A DNA stretch of 64,000 nt from Rhizobium sp. Root482. Lineage in GTDB: Bacteria; Pseudomonadota; Alphaproteobacteria; Rhizobiales; Rhizobiaceae. Positions 18,498-28,094 of the stretch are shown one piece after another. Numbering within the stretch: position 1 is the stretch's first letter; every line of letters starts with the position of its first letter. The stretch lies in contig NZ_LMFA01000012.1 in the NCBI RefSeq assembly GCF_001426565.1, positions 434,861 to 498,860 of the forward strand, given 5' to 3'. Position numbers and translations under genes: made by a program. The notes under the pieces were generated by a model. The model ran no database searches, was not told the DNA's origin, and saw only the letters and a program-made list of their open reading frames with translations.

Positions 18498-19616
18498 ATG
18501 CAGCAGACGATCAGCGCCCGCGATGCCAGCCAAAAACTCCTTGCCTGGTACGACCGGCATCATCGCGACCTGCCGTGGCGGGTTTCGCCACCCATGGCAA
18601 AGGCCGGCGTCACGGCCGATCCCTATCATGTCTGGCTCTCGGAAGTGATGCTGCAGCAGACGACCGTGCAGGCGGTCAAACCCTATTTCCACAAATTCCT
18701 TTCGCTCTGGCCAAGGGTGAGCAATCTCGCGGCGGCCGACACCGAAGAGGTGATGAAGGCCTGGGCCGGGCTCGGTTATTACGCCCGGGCGCGCAATCTG
18801 AAGAAATGCGCGGAGGTTGTCGCCCGCGAGCATGGCGGCATCTTTCCCGATAGCGAGGACGGATTGAAGGCGCTGCCGGGGATCGGCGATTATACGGCCG
18901 CCGCCATTGCCGCCATCGCCTTCAACCGGCGCAGCGCGGTGCTCGACGGCAATGTCGAGCGGGTGATATCGCGGCTCGACAGGATCGAAACGCCCCTGCC
19001 CGCCGCAAGAACACAGATGCGGGCGCGGGTGGGCGAGATGACGCCGGCCGGGCGTCCCGGCGATTTCGCGCAGGGGATGATGGATCTCGGCGCGACGATC
19101 TGCACCCCGAAACGGCCGGCCTGCGCGCTCTGTCCGCTGAACCACGGCTGCCTTGCCTTCCGCGCCGGCGACCAGGAGGATTTCCCGAAGAAGCCCGTGA
19201 AGAAGGCGCGCCCCTTGCGTGTCGGGGCGGCCTTCGTCGCCAGCCGCGCCGACGGCGCCGTCTATCTGCGCAAGCGGGCCGAGGACGGCCTGCTCGGCGG
19301 CATGACCGAAGTGCCCGGGACAGCCTGGACCGCACGCAAGGACGGTGGCATCACGCTCGACGCCCGACCTTTCGAGGGCGACTGGGAGGATTGCGGCACG
19401 ATCAGCCATGTCTTCACCCATTTCGAATTGCGATTATCGGTCTATCGGGCAGAAGTCTGCGCCCGCAACGACAGCGCCAATGGCTGGTGGGAGCCGCTCG
19501 CCTCGCTCGAAGCGCAGGCCCTGCCTACCGTGATGAAAAAGGCGATTGCCCGGGCCCTGCCCCATGCGTTTTCGTCCGCCATAAGCCCGTCAGTGAACGA
19601 GGGAACACCCGAATGA
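18498..19616 (+). CDS. mutY: A/G-specific adenine DNA glycosylase
   Basis: MutY removes adenine mispaired with 8-oxoguanine. The 372-residue protein has the catalytic Glu in SEVMLQQTTVQAV (near residue 49), the helix-hairpin-helix LPGIGDYTAAAIAAIAF, and the catalytic Asp in VLDGNVERV. The 4Fe-4S ligands are spaced C-x6-C-x2-C-x5-C in CTPKRPACALCPLNHGC. A NUDIX-like C-terminal domain for 8-oxoG recognition follows. The start is ATG 18498, since the upstream extension has no MutY similarity. Its stop overlaps the start of the HAD gene by four bases (ATGA), so translation is coupled. Confidence 0.97.
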   Translation: MQQTISARDASQKLLAWYDRHHRDLPWRVSPPMAKAGVTADPYHVWLSEVMLQQTTVQAVKPYFHKFLSLWPRVSNLAAADTEEVMKAWAGLGYYARARNLKKCAEVVAREHGGIFPDSEDGLKALPGIGDYTAAAIAAIAFNRRSAVLDGNVERVISRLDRIETPLPAARTQMRARVGEMTPAGRPGDFAQGMMDLGATICTPKRPACALCPLNHGCLAFRAGDQEDFPKKPVKKARPLRVGAAFVASRADGAVYLRKRAEDGLLGGMTEVPGTAWTARKDGGITLDARPFEGDWEDCGTISHVFTHFELRLSVYRAEVCARNDSANGWWEPLASLEAQALPTVMKKAIARALPHAFSSAISPSVNEGTPE

Positions 19617-20227
19617 GCATCGAAATCCGCCACATCGTCTTCGACATCGGCAAAGTGCTGATCCATTACGATCCGAATATTCCCTTCAGCCGGCTGATAC
19701 CGGACGAGGAGGAGCGCAACTGGTTCTTCGCCAATGTCTGCACCCACGACTGGAATATCGAACAGGACCGAGGCCGCGACTGGCGCGAAGCCGAGGACAT
19801 CCTGATCGCCGAGCATCCGGCCCATGAGGAGAATATCCGCGCCTTCCGCAAGCACTGGCACGAAATGGTGCCGCATGCCTATGAAGGGTCGGTGGCGATC
19901 CTGAAAAGCCTGATCGCCCGGGGCCATGACGTGACCATGCTGACCAATTTCGCCGCCGATACATTCAAGCACGCGCAGGAGCTGTTTCCGTTCCTCGCCC
20001 TGCCGCGCGGCGTCACTGTTTCCGGCGAGGCGCGGCTGATCAAGCCGGATGTGGCGATCTATGAAAGCCATGCGAGGACATTCCAGCTGGCGCCGGATGC
20101 CACCCTGTTCATCGATGACAGCATAGCCAATGTCGAGGGTGCCCGCGCGGCCGGCTGGCATGCCGTTCACTTTACCGGCCCGCAGAAGCTGCAATCCGAT
20201 CTCCTGGCCTTCGGGATCAGTGCTTGA
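19613..20227 (+). CDS. HAD-family hydrolase
   Basis: A 204-residue haloacid-dehalogenase-superfamily protein. Motif I is FDIGKVLIHYD, where the usual second Asp of DxD is replaced by Gly, as in the YihX-type FDLGxV branch. Motif II is MLTNFAADTF, and the C-terminal acidic motif is TLFIDDSIANVEGARAAGW. The branch includes sugar-phosphate phosphatases and 2-haloacid-like enzymes, so the substrate is unassigned. The ATG overlaps the mutY stop codon. It could clean damaged nucleotides or sugars alongside MutY, but only the gene neighbourhood suggests that. Confidence 0.9.
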   Translation: MSIEIRHIVFDIGKVLIHYDPNIPFSRLIPDEEERNWFFANVCTHDWNIEQDRGRDWREAEDILIAEHPAHEENIRAFRKHWHEMVPHAYEGSVAILKSLIARGHDVTMLTNFAADTFKHAQELFPFLALPRGVTVSGEARLIKPDVAIYESHARTFQLAPDATLFIDDSIANVEGARAAGWHAVHFTGPQKLQSDLLAFGISA

Positions 20228-20401
20228 GAGGAAATGCTGGTGGCCGATGATCCAGGCGCCATGGTGGCGCAATATCCAGCGCGCCGGGGTCATCGAGTGT
20301 CCTTCTAGATGTCACCGAATGGCCGCAATTGGTTCAGCTGGCATTCACCTTGCCGATCGCATGATCGCCACCGGAATTAAACCTCACGAAAGGCTTTCTT
20401 C

Positions 20402-21442
20402 ATGGCAACGATCCGCGGCACCGATGGCGACGACCTGCTGAAGCAGAACAGCAGGGTCGAGGTTTCGATCTACGGCTATGACGGCGACGACGACATTTAT
20501 CTGAACCGCACCGATCGCTATGGCGGCAATAATTTCGTCGATGCCGGCGATGACAATGACCTGGTCGTTAATTATTTCGAAGGCGGCAACGACGTCCTTC
20601 TGGGCAATGGCAACGATCTCTACATCGCCGAAATCAAGGCCGGCGCCTCCGGCGAATATGACGTCGTCCGCGGCGGCTATGGCAATGACCGCTTCGAGGT
20701 CGATACCTATGCGAGCGACTATTACGGCGATGCGGGCAACGACACGTTCTTCTCCGTCGGCTACGACAATTATTTCAACGGCGGCAGCGGCACCGACACA
20801 ATCAGCTACCAATTGCAGGATGACTATTCCTCGCAGCGCGGCAAGGGCGTGACGGTCGATCTCGGCCTCAAGAAGGCCACGACAGGCTCCGGCCACCGCG
20901 AAGACCTGATCAGCATTGAGAATGCCACCGGCACCAATTCCGGCCACGACGACATTACCGGCAGTTCGGCGGCAAACGTGCTGAAGGGCCTCGGCGGCAA
21001 TGATATCCTCGAAGGGCTCGGCGGCAACGACGATCTCTATGGCGGCTCCGGCCATGACGATCTCTATGGCGGCTCGGGCAACGACATTCTCGTCGGAAAT
21101 TCAGGCAGCGATTATCTCCACGGTGGCACCGGCACCGATACGTTCGACTTCAATTCGGTCAAGGATTCCGTCACCGGCTCCAACCGCGACGTCATTGCCG
21201 ATTTCCATCGGTCGGAAGCCGACGTGATCGACCTGCGGACGATCGACGCCAACGAACTGCGCAGCGGCAACCAGGCCTTCACCTTCATTGGCGGGGCGGC
21301 GTTCAGCGGCAAGGCGGGCGAGTTGAGACTGTCCTCGTCGTCCGGCATCCTTGGCGGCGACACCGATGGCGACGGCCGTTCGGATTTCCACATCGACATG
21401 AACGGCATCACCAAGATGTATGCCGACGACTTCTTCCTGTAG
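20402..21442 (+). CDS. RTX-type calcium-binding protein
   Basis: A 346-residue acidic, glycine- and aspartate-rich protein. From about residue 190 to 245 it carries nonapeptide GGxGxDxLx repeats (GLGGNDILEGLGGNDDLYGG, GSGHDDLYGGSGNDILVGN) that bind Ca2+ as a parallel beta-roll. The N-terminal half has looser Gly-Asn-Asp repeats. The C-terminal region, FDFNSVKDSVTG to GITKMYADDFFL, resembles the M10-serralysin C-terminal secretion module. There is no N-terminal signal peptide, consistent with type I secretion, but no transporter gene is in the window. It is probably extracellular, perhaps an adhesin or matrix component. Confidence 0.88.
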   Translation: MATIRGTDGDDLLKQNSRVEVSIYGYDGDDDIYLNRTDRYGGNNFVDAGDDNDLVVNYFEGGNDVLLGNGNDLYIAEIKAGASGEYDVVRGGYGNDRFEVDTYASDYYGDAGNDTFFSVGYDNYFNGGSGTDTISYQLQDDYSSQRGKGVTVDLGLKKATTGSGHREDLISIENATGTNSGHDDITGSSAANVLKGLGGNDILEGLGGNDDLYGGSGHDDLYGGSGNDILVGNSGSDYLHGGTGTDTFDFNSVKDSVTGSNRDVIADFHRSEADVIDLRTIDANELRSGNQAFTFIGGAAFSGKAGELRLSSSSGILGGDTDGDGRSDFHIDMNGITKMYADDFFL

Positions 21443-21465
21443 GTCGATGCAGACATGACGTCTGA

Positions 21466-21495
21466 GAGCTCCGCTTCGGCGGGCTCGTTTCGTTC
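21466..21495 (+). terminator. UUCG-loop terminator of the RTX gene
   Basis: An 8-bp stem (GAGC-CCGC against GCGGGCTC, one bulged T) closes a TTCG tetraloop and is followed by GTTTCGTT. It lies 24 bp after the stop codon at 21442. Confidence 0.65.
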
Positions 21496-21515
21496 AAATA
21501 GCCATACGCAAACAG

Positions 21516-21549
21516 AAACGCCCAGGATCCTCTCGAATCCTGGGCGTTT
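21516..21549. terminator. Strong symmetric hairpin, likely bidirectional terminator
   Basis: A perfect 13-bp stem AAACGCCCAGGAT / ATCCTGGGCGTTT has an 8-nt loop. A-rich and T-rich ends would work on both strands, so it could serve the RTX gene and the convergent ccrM gene, although it lies 281 bp beyond the ccrM stop. Confidence 0.7.
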
Positions 21550-21829
21550 AAGTCTTCTTCCGGGACTGAAGGTACGAAAACCGGACGAAAACTATCTCTG
21601 TGCCGAGCAGCTTTCCGCTGCCCTCGAAGGCGAGATCCGCGGTCTCGCATGGTTGATCACGCGGACTGTGCCTGCCTGTGACCAGACTAGGGGCGGATGG
21701 TTAAATTGTTGTAAAGGCCGCGCAATCCACTCCGCAATTCATGTCTGCCATGGTCCTCCTCAAAGCGCGAACGCCGCGCATCGGGGATGCACGGCGTTCC
21801 AATTCTCTTGCCGGCAATAGCAGCGGCTG
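21550..21829. other. Convergent intergenic region, nothing recognised
   Basis: About 280 bp between the hairpin and the end of ccrM. A 121-codon plus-strand frame crosses it, but it runs through the terminator hairpin and resembles no family I know, so I do not call it. Confidence 0.4.
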
Positions 21830-23005
<1,176 letters not shown>

Positions 23006-23016
23006 TCAGCGCTTAT

Positions 23017-23036
23017 GGTTACCGAACTTGGTTACC
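23017..23036. repeat. Direct repeat GGTTACC x2 upstream of ccrM
   Basis: Two identical heptamers GGTTACC are separated by six bases (13-bp period). They lie about 45 bp upstream of the ccrM start codon. The spacing differs from the CtrA site (TTAA-N7-TTAA), so this may be a site for another regulator or mere coincidence. Confidence 0.4.
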
Positions 23037-23150
23037 AAATGCTGAAAGAGGGCGTGAAATTCGCGTGATGATGCTGATGAATGAAATCCGCTGCCGCCAT
23101 CTCCATCATCCCCGCCAATGGAGCGAGGATGATGGAAGCCGCGAATTATC

Positions 23151-23513
23151 CTAGCGCGCCGACGCCCGTGCTTCGTGAAACACTTGGCTGTCCTGCGGCG
23201 CCTCTTCGCGTTCTTTCATGCCGTAATCGCGGATGACGCCGGCGATTCTCAGGCGGTAATCGGCGAAAACGCCGGATCGGCCGGCGTGCTGGGCGGCGCG
23301 GTGTTCGGGGCCATTGCGCCAGGCCGCGATCGCCTTCTCGTCGCGCCAGAAGGACAGCGACAGGATCTTGCCCGGCAATTTCAGGCTCTCGAACCGCTCG
23401 ATCGACAGGAAACCGTCGACTTTTTCCAGGCGGCTGAGCAGTTGCGCGGCGAGATCGAGATAGGCGGCGCGGCATCCATAGGCCGGGGTGACTTCGAAGA
23501 TGACGGCGATCAT
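23151..23513 (-). CDS. Antibiotic-biosynthesis-monooxygenase-fold (ABM) protein
   Basis: A 120-residue dimeric alpha-beta-barrel-type protein. The pattern IAVIFEVTPAYGCRAAYLDLAAQL, FLSIERFESLKLPGKILSLSFWRDEKAIAAWRN matches small ABM-domain proteins that act as quinone-forming monooxygenases or simple dimeric binders. The usual length is about 100 residues; the C-terminal 20 (EEAPQDSQVFHEARASAR) are an extra polar tail. Its start overlaps the upstream NIPSNAP gene stop by four bases (ATGA), so the two are translationally coupled. Both are divergent from an ArsR-type regulator that probably controls them. Confidence 0.85.
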   Translation of the reverse strand: MIAVIFEVTPAYGCRAAYLDLAAQLLSRLEKVDGFLSIERFESLKLPGKILSLSFWRDEKAIAAWRNGPEHRAAQHAGRSGVFADYRLRIAGVIRDYGMKEREEAPQDSQVFHEARASAR

Positions 23514-23839
23514 CGCGATATCCTCTTCGCATGCGGTTCGGAGAGATTCTTCAGGAAAATCCGGTCCTCCTTCAGGATGAACCGCTCCCTCTTGGCAAAC
23601 TGGTAGTTCTCGGCCCCAAGCGGATCGGCGGCAAGCCTTGCGCGATAGGCCTCGTAAGCGGCAAGATCGTCGATATTGTAGACGCCGTAGGCCGTGGTGG
23701 CGGAGCCTTCGTGCGGACCGAAATAGCCGATCAGGTCGGCGCCGCAGCGCGGGATCGCTTCGCCCCAGTTGCGGGCATAGGCGGCGAATTCCTCGCGCTT
23801 GAACGGGTCTATCTCGTAGCGGATGAAGCAGGTGATCAT
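23510..23839 (-). CDS. NIPSNAP-family protein
   Basis: A 109-residue protein of the NIPSNAP family, a ferredoxin-like dimeric fold related to the ABM group. ITCFIRYEIDPFKREEFAAYARNWGEAIPRCGADLIGYFGPHEG is the family pattern, with a Tyr-Arg-rich C-terminal helix (AYEAYRARLAADPLGAENYQF). No catalytic role is established for the family in bacteria. It is the first gene of a two-gene operon and is separated by 92 bp from the divergent ArsR regulator. Confidence 0.9.
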   Translation of the reverse strand: MITCFIRYEIDPFKREEFAAYARNWGEAIPRCGADLIGYFGPHEGSATTAYGVYNIDDLAAYEAYRARLAADPLGAENYQFAKRERFILKEDRIFLKNLSEPHAKRISR

Positions 23840-23931
23840 GGTCGTTTCCTTTCGAAACGGGGTGGATGCGGTATTGCGATGATCCCTTTTGCCAGCTTGA
23901 TTGCGCTCGATGCTTCGGTTACGATCGAACT

Positions 23932-24618
23932 ATGAAAGAAGGCCCCGACATAGCCCAGATCGGATCGCTGATCGGCGATCCCGCCCGCGCCAACATGCTG
24001 ACCGCGCTGATGAGCGGCAAGGCCCTGACGGCGACGGAGCTTGCCGGCACGGCCGGCATCACGCTGCAGACGGCGAGTTCCCATCTGTCGAAACTGGAGG
24101 CCGGCTCGCTGATCAGCCAGCGCAAGCAGGGCCGCCACCGCTATTTTGCGCTGGCTGACGACGAGGTCGGCCTGCTCCTGGAAAGCCTGATGGGCTTTGC
24201 CGCCGATCGCGGCTTTACCCGCCATCGCACCGGTCCGAAGGACCCGGCGCTGCGCAAGGCGCGCGTCTGCTACAACCATCTGGCCGGGGATTACGGCGTG
24301 CGCCTGCTCGATAGCCTGGTTGCCGAGGAGGTGATCGCCGGCAGCGGCGACACGCTGGCACTGACCGGCGCGGGTCGCGAGAAGATGGCGGCGCTCGGCA
24401 TCGACCTTTCGGCACTCACGAAATCGCGGCGGCCGGTCTGCCGCACCTGCCTCGACTGGAGCGAACGCCGCTCGCATCTGGCCGGATCGCTCGGTCAGGC
24501 GCTGCTCGGCCTGTTTCTCGACAGGGGCTGGGCCGTGCGCGAACCCGGCAGCCGCGCGGTGCGCTTCACCGGAAATGGCGAAAAGGAATTCGCCAGGCTG
24601 TTTCCGTTGCCGGGGTGA
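23932..24618 (+). CDS. ArsR-family winged-helix regulator with C-terminal extension
   Basis: A 228-residue regulator. Residues 1-90 form the ArsR-type winged helix: IGSLIGDPARANMLTALMSGKALTATELA, the recognition helix LQTASSHLSKLEAGSLISQRK and the wing GRHRYFAL. The remaining ~130 residues, common to one ArsR subgroup, include CYNHLAGDYGVRLLDSLV and CRTCLDWSERRSHLAGSLGQAL. The three cysteines near residues 120 and 185-190 could sense metal or oxidants, but this is not established. ATG 23932 is the start. The divergent NIPSNAP-ABM operon is the obvious target. Confidence 0.9.
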   Translation: MKEGPDIAQIGSLIGDPARANMLTALMSGKALTATELAGTAGITLQTASSHLSKLEAGSLISQRKQGRHRYFALADDEVGLLLESLMGFAADRGFTRHRTGPKDPALRKARVCYNHLAGDYGVRLLDSLVAEEVIAGSGDTLALTGAGREKMAALGIDLSALTKSRRPVCRTCLDWSERRSHLAGSLGQALLGLFLDRGWAVREPGSRAVRFTGNGEKEFARLFPLPG

Positions 24619-24652
24619 TTTTGTTGACGGCGGGTTTCGATTTCGCGGAGAG

Positions 24653-24801
24653 TTTACCCCCTCTGTCCCTCCGGGACATCTCCCCCTCAAGGGGGGGAGA
24701 TTGGCCGCGAACTTTGGGCGCTCCTCACATGGGCTGCGGGGGGAATGGATGATTTCCCCCTTGAGGGGGAGATGTCGGCGTCGCCGACAGAGGGGGTGAA
24801 A
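24653..24801. repeat. Palindromic intergenic element, copy C
   Basis: A 149-bp copy of the element at 1138, with ends TTTACCCCCTCTGTCCCTCC and GACAGAGGGGGTGAAA and the shared inner arm CTCCCCCTCAAGGGGG. It occupies half of the 311-bp gap between the ArsR gene and the HAD phosphatase. The remaining ~130 bp (24802-24929) hold only the leader of the downstream gene, with AAGGAT before its ATG. Confidence 0.85.
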
Positions 24802-24929
24802 CTCTCCTCGAATGCGTGGCCGCGATTCCCATCCCACCCCTCCCCGCATGGCAGCCTCCCGCCGGGCGTGGTTGAGGTTTCGGGTGGCATCGTGTACATC
24901 GCCAGCGTCTTCTTCCCAAGGATACCGGC

Positions 24930-25625
24930 ATGAACAGCATTGACCTCATCATCTTCGACTGCGACGGCGTTCTGGTCGATTCGGAAATCATCGCCAGCGA
25001 GGTCGAGGCCGAACTGCTGACGGAGGCCGGTTATCCGATCAGCACCGAAGAAATGGCCGAGCGCTTTGCCGGCATGACCTGGCACAACACGCTGCTTGCC
25101 ATCGAGAAGGAAGCGGATATTCCGATTTCAGCCTCGCTGCTCGGCCGCGTCGAGACGATCCTCGACCAGCGCCTTGCGCTCGACGTCCAGCTCATCGACG
25201 GCGTCAAGCCGATGCTTGCGCAGCTGAAGCTGCCGCACTGCATCTGCTCGAATTCCACGACGGCGCGGCTCTCGCTGATGCTGTCCAAGGTCGGCATCAA
25301 GGCGCATTTCGGCAAGCATATCTATTCGGCGCGCGATCTCGGCGAGGACCGGGTGAAGCCGAAGCCGGACATTTTCCTGCATGGCGCGAAACAGTTCGGC
25401 ATCGATCCGTCGCGTGTCCTGGTCATCGAGGATTCCGTGCACGGCGTCCACGGCGCAGTGGCGGCCGGCATGCGCGTCGTCGGCTTCACCGGCGCCTCGC
25501 ACACCTATCCCTCTCATGCCGACAAGCTGACGGAGGCCGGGGCGGAAACGGTGATCTCACGCATGAGCGCTTTGCCGGGCGTAATCGCGGCGCTTTCGGA
25601 ATGGTCGGAAACGCTGATTGCGTGA
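24930..25625 (+). CDS. HAD-superfamily phosphatase (subfamily IA)
   Basis: A 231-residue HAD phosphatase with all motifs: DCDGVLVDSE near residue 10 (nucleophile Asp and acid Asp), CSNSTTARL, Lys in RVKPKPDIFLHGAKQFGI, and VIEDSVHGVHGAVAAGM. The helical cap lies between residues 18 and 85. It resembles YieH/CbbY-type phosphatases or phosphomutases acting on small phosphorylated sugars or nucleotides; the substrate is not determined. AAGGAT at good spacing supports ATG 24930. It appears monocistronic, flanked on both sides by repeat elements. Confidence 0.93.
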   Translation: MNSIDLIIFDCDGVLVDSEIIASEVEAELLTEAGYPISTEEMAERFAGMTWHNTLLAIEKEADIPISASLLGRVETILDQRLALDVQLIDGVKPMLAQLKLPHCICSNSTTARLSLMLSKVGIKAHFGKHIYSARDLGEDRVKPKPDIFLHGAKQFGIDPSRVLVIEDSVHGVHGAVAAGMRVVGFTGASHTYPSHADKLTEAGAETVISRMSALPGVIAALSEWSETLIA

Positions 25626-25661
25626 TTTTGAGCGCGAGCTCAAGTTCGCGCAAGTGGAGGG

Positions 25662-25809
25662 TTTACCCCCCTCTGTCCCTTCGGGACATCTCCCCCACGA
25701 GGGGGGAGATCATTCTTTTTCCTTAAAACTTCTTCGTAAGGCGGGCACTACACTCTCGGCCAATCTCCCCCCTTGTGAGGGAGATGTCACGCAGTGACAG
25801 AGGGGTGAA
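25662..25809. repeat. Palindromic intergenic element, copy D
   Basis: A 148-bp copy of the element at 1138, with left end TTTACCCCCCTCTGTCCCTT and right end GTGACAGAGGGGTGAAG. Its middle is in the opposite sense to copies A-C (GATCATTCTTTTTCCTT instead of AAGGGAAAAGAATGATC). This shows that the element is found in both orientations. Confidence 0.85.
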
Positions 25810-25840
25810 GCCGCAATCACGGAAGCCCCCCGAAGCAGCC

Positions 25841-26395
25841 CTATTTCTTCTTCTTGCCCGAAGCCGGGCCTTCGTCGAAGCCGATATAGACCTTGGCGAA
25901 GTCACCGGCGCCGCCTGGAAGGGCGATATCCGCCTTGGTGAAGATGAACTGGCTGGCGCCGGCGCCGGCCGCGATTTCCACCGGAAACTGTGTCAGCTCG
26001 GAATAGAGCGTGTTTTCGCCATCGGTGGCGGCGACGCGGATCGGCAGGTTGACGGTGCCCGGTCCGCCGGCCGGCCCGGAAACGACGCGACCCTGCACGA
26101 CGACGGTCATCACCAGCTGGCTGTCGCTCTGGATGCACTGGCGGGTCGTATCGGCGAGCGACGCCTGGAAGACGATCTGGGTCGGATCGTCCTTGGCGCC
26201 CTTGGCATAGGTGCGGTAATTGGCCGTTCCATCGAGCAGGTAGACCTGCGGGCAGGTTCCCTGGATGACGGCGGGAGTCGGGGCGGCTGCACTGCCGCCG
26301 GCGTCGATCGCGCCGCCCGTATCAGTTTTGTTGCAGCCCGCGGCCAGCGCGAGAAGTGAAATTGCGAAAAGACGGCTGGAGACTTTACCGAACAC
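25841..26395 (-). CDS. Lipoprotein of unknown function
   Basis: A 184-residue predicted lipoprotein. The GTG at 26395 is favoured because it gives the signal MFGKVSSRLFAISLLALAAG followed by lipidated Cys21 and has an AGAGGG-like ribosome site upstream. A longer frame would add about 45 residues without signal character. The mature protein is a predicted beta-sandwich (QIVFQASLADTTRQCIQSDSQLVMTVVVQGRVVSGPAGG) with two further cysteines. Its C-terminus GPASGKKKK is very basic. I do not recognise a named family. Confidence 0.8.
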   Translation of the reverse strand: MFGKVSSRLFAISLLALAAGCNKTDTGGAIDAGGSAAAPTPAVIQGTCPQVYLLDGTANYRTYAKGAKDDPTQIVFQASLADTTRQCIQSDSQLVMTVVVQGRVVSGPAGGPGTVNLPIRVAATDGENTLYSELTQFPVEIAAGAGASQFIFTKADIALPGGAGDFAKVYIGFDEGPASGKKKK

Positions 26396-26681
26396 CTGTT
26401 TAACCCTCTGCCTTGCACGTTGGATGCCGCGAGGGGCGTGACTGACCGTAAAATAAGGTATTTTTCGGTTTTTCGCCCCTGCAACTGGGTCTTTCAAGAC
26501 CCTTGGCGATGGTCTATAGCAGCGACGCATCGAAAAATCGATTGGAGTCTGTGACAGGAAGCTCGAATTTTCCGATGCGCTGAACAGGTCGTTCAGAGGG
26601 CGGGTCGATGCGGTTCGCCTATGGTGACGAACAATCCCGCCGCGTGCCCGTGGCAGAACTCTATGACGAAGGATGGTCGCG

Positions 26682-28079
26682 GTGAAATATGTTTCGACAC
26701 GGGGCGAAGCCCCATCGCTGGGTTTTTGCGACGCGCTTATGGCGGGCCTCGGGCGCGATGGCGGGCTTTACGTACCGGAGCAATGGCCGAGCTTTTCCAA
26801 AAGGGAAATCCGGGCGATGCGCGGAAAATCCTACCAGGAGATCGCCTTCACCGTTCTCAGCCCCTTCGTCGACGGCGAGATTGCCGACGACATTTTCCGC
26901 GAGATGATCGCCGAGGCCTATGGCACCTTCCGCCATCCTGCGATCGCGCCGCTCGTCCAGACCGGGCCGAACGCCTTCATCATGGAGCTTTTCCACGGCT
27001 CGACGCTGGCCTTCAAGGATGTGGCCATGCAATTGCTGGCGCGGCTGATGGACCATGTGCTGACGACGCGCGACCAGCGCGCCACCATTGTCGGGGCGAC
27101 CTCGGGCGATACCGGGGGTGCCGCCATCGACGCCTTTGCCGGGCGCGACCGCACCGATATCTTCATCCTGTTTCCACATGGCAAGGTTTCCCCGGTGCAG
27201 CAGCACCAGATGACCACGTCGAGCGCCACCAACGTCCATGCGCTGGCGATCAAGGGAAATTTCGACGACTGCCAGACCCTCGTCAAGGCGATGTTCAACG
27301 ACACTGCCTTCCGCGACGGCGTGGCGCTTTCGGGCGTCAACTCGATCAACTGGGCGCGCATCATGGCGCAGATCGTCTATTACTTCACGACCGCGCTTTC
27401 GCTCGGCGCGCCCGACCGAAAAATCTCCTTCACCGTGCCCACCGGCAATTTCGGCGATATTTTCGCGGGCTATGTCGCAAGGCAGATGGGCCTGCCGATC
27501 GACAAGCTGGTCGTTGCCACCAATGAGAACGATATTCTCGCCCGGGCGCTCAAGACCGGCCGCTACGAGATGCGCGACGTCAAGGCGACGACCTCGCCCT
27601 CGATGGACATCCAGATTTCCTCCAATTTCGAACGGCTGCTGTTCGAGGCCAACGACCGCGACGCCTCCAAGGTACGCGCCGCCATGGCGAGCCTGAAACA
27701 GTCCGGCGCCTTCGAGATCGAGGAGAAGGCGCTGAAAGCCATCCGCAAGCTGTTTCGCGCCGGCCGAGCCTCGGAGAAGGACGTGGCGCGCACCATCGCC
27801 TCGACGCTGGAGGCAACAGGTTACCTGCTCGATCCGCACAGCGCCATCGGCGTCTTCGTGGCCGGCCGCAACGAGAAGCCGGGCGCGCCGATGGTGACGC
27901 TCGCAACCGCCCATCCGGCCAAATTCCCCGACGCGGTAAAATCGGCCAGCGGTATTGACCCGGCGCTTCCAACGTGGCTTGCTGACCTGATGGACAAGGA
28001 GGAGCGTTTCGATATTCTGGAGGCAGACCTCAAGGCCGTCGAAAGCTTTATCGACGCGCGCGCCCGCATCCGGACATAG
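26682..28079 (+). CDS. thrC: Threonine synthase
   Basis: This PLP enzyme converts O-phosphohomoserine to threonine. At about 465 residues it has family length. The N-terminal MKYVSTRGEAPSLGFCDALMAGLGRDGGLYVP is the usual start. The PLP-binding lysine is in HGSTLAFKDVAMQ, and the phosphate loop is GATSGDTGGAAIDAF. The GTG at 26682 follows AAGGA at workable spacing and gives the canonical N-terminus; an ATG at 26673 would put three residues in front. The gene is followed 15 bp later by an M16 peptidase gene. Its substrate supplier thrB lies 11 kb away in this window. Confidence 0.95.
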   Translation: MKYVSTRGEAPSLGFCDALMAGLGRDGGLYVPEQWPSFSKREIRAMRGKSYQEIAFTVLSPFVDGEIADDIFREMIAEAYGTFRHPAIAPLVQTGPNAFIMELFHGSTLAFKDVAMQLLARLMDHVLTTRDQRATIVGATSGDTGGAAIDAFAGRDRTDIFILFPHGKVSPVQQHQMTTSSATNVHALAIKGNFDDCQTLVKAMFNDTAFRDGVALSGVNSINWARIMAQIVYYFTTALSLGAPDRKISFTVPTGNFGDIFAGYVARQMGLPIDKLVVATNENDILARALKTGRYEMRDVKATTSPSMDIQISSNFERLLFEANDRDASKVRAAMASLKQSGAFEIEEKALKAIRKLFRAGRASEKDVARTIASTLEATGYLLDPHSAIGVFVAGRNEKPGAPMVTLATAHPAKFPDAVKSASGIDPALPTWLADLMDKEERFDILEADLKAVESFIDARARIRT

Positions 28080-28094
28080 GACGCAGAAAGACGT

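Noticed and set aside
21455-21820. A 121-codon plus-strand frame between the RTX gene and ccrM
   Set aside because: It runs through two terminator hairpins, has no ribosome site and resembles no protein family.
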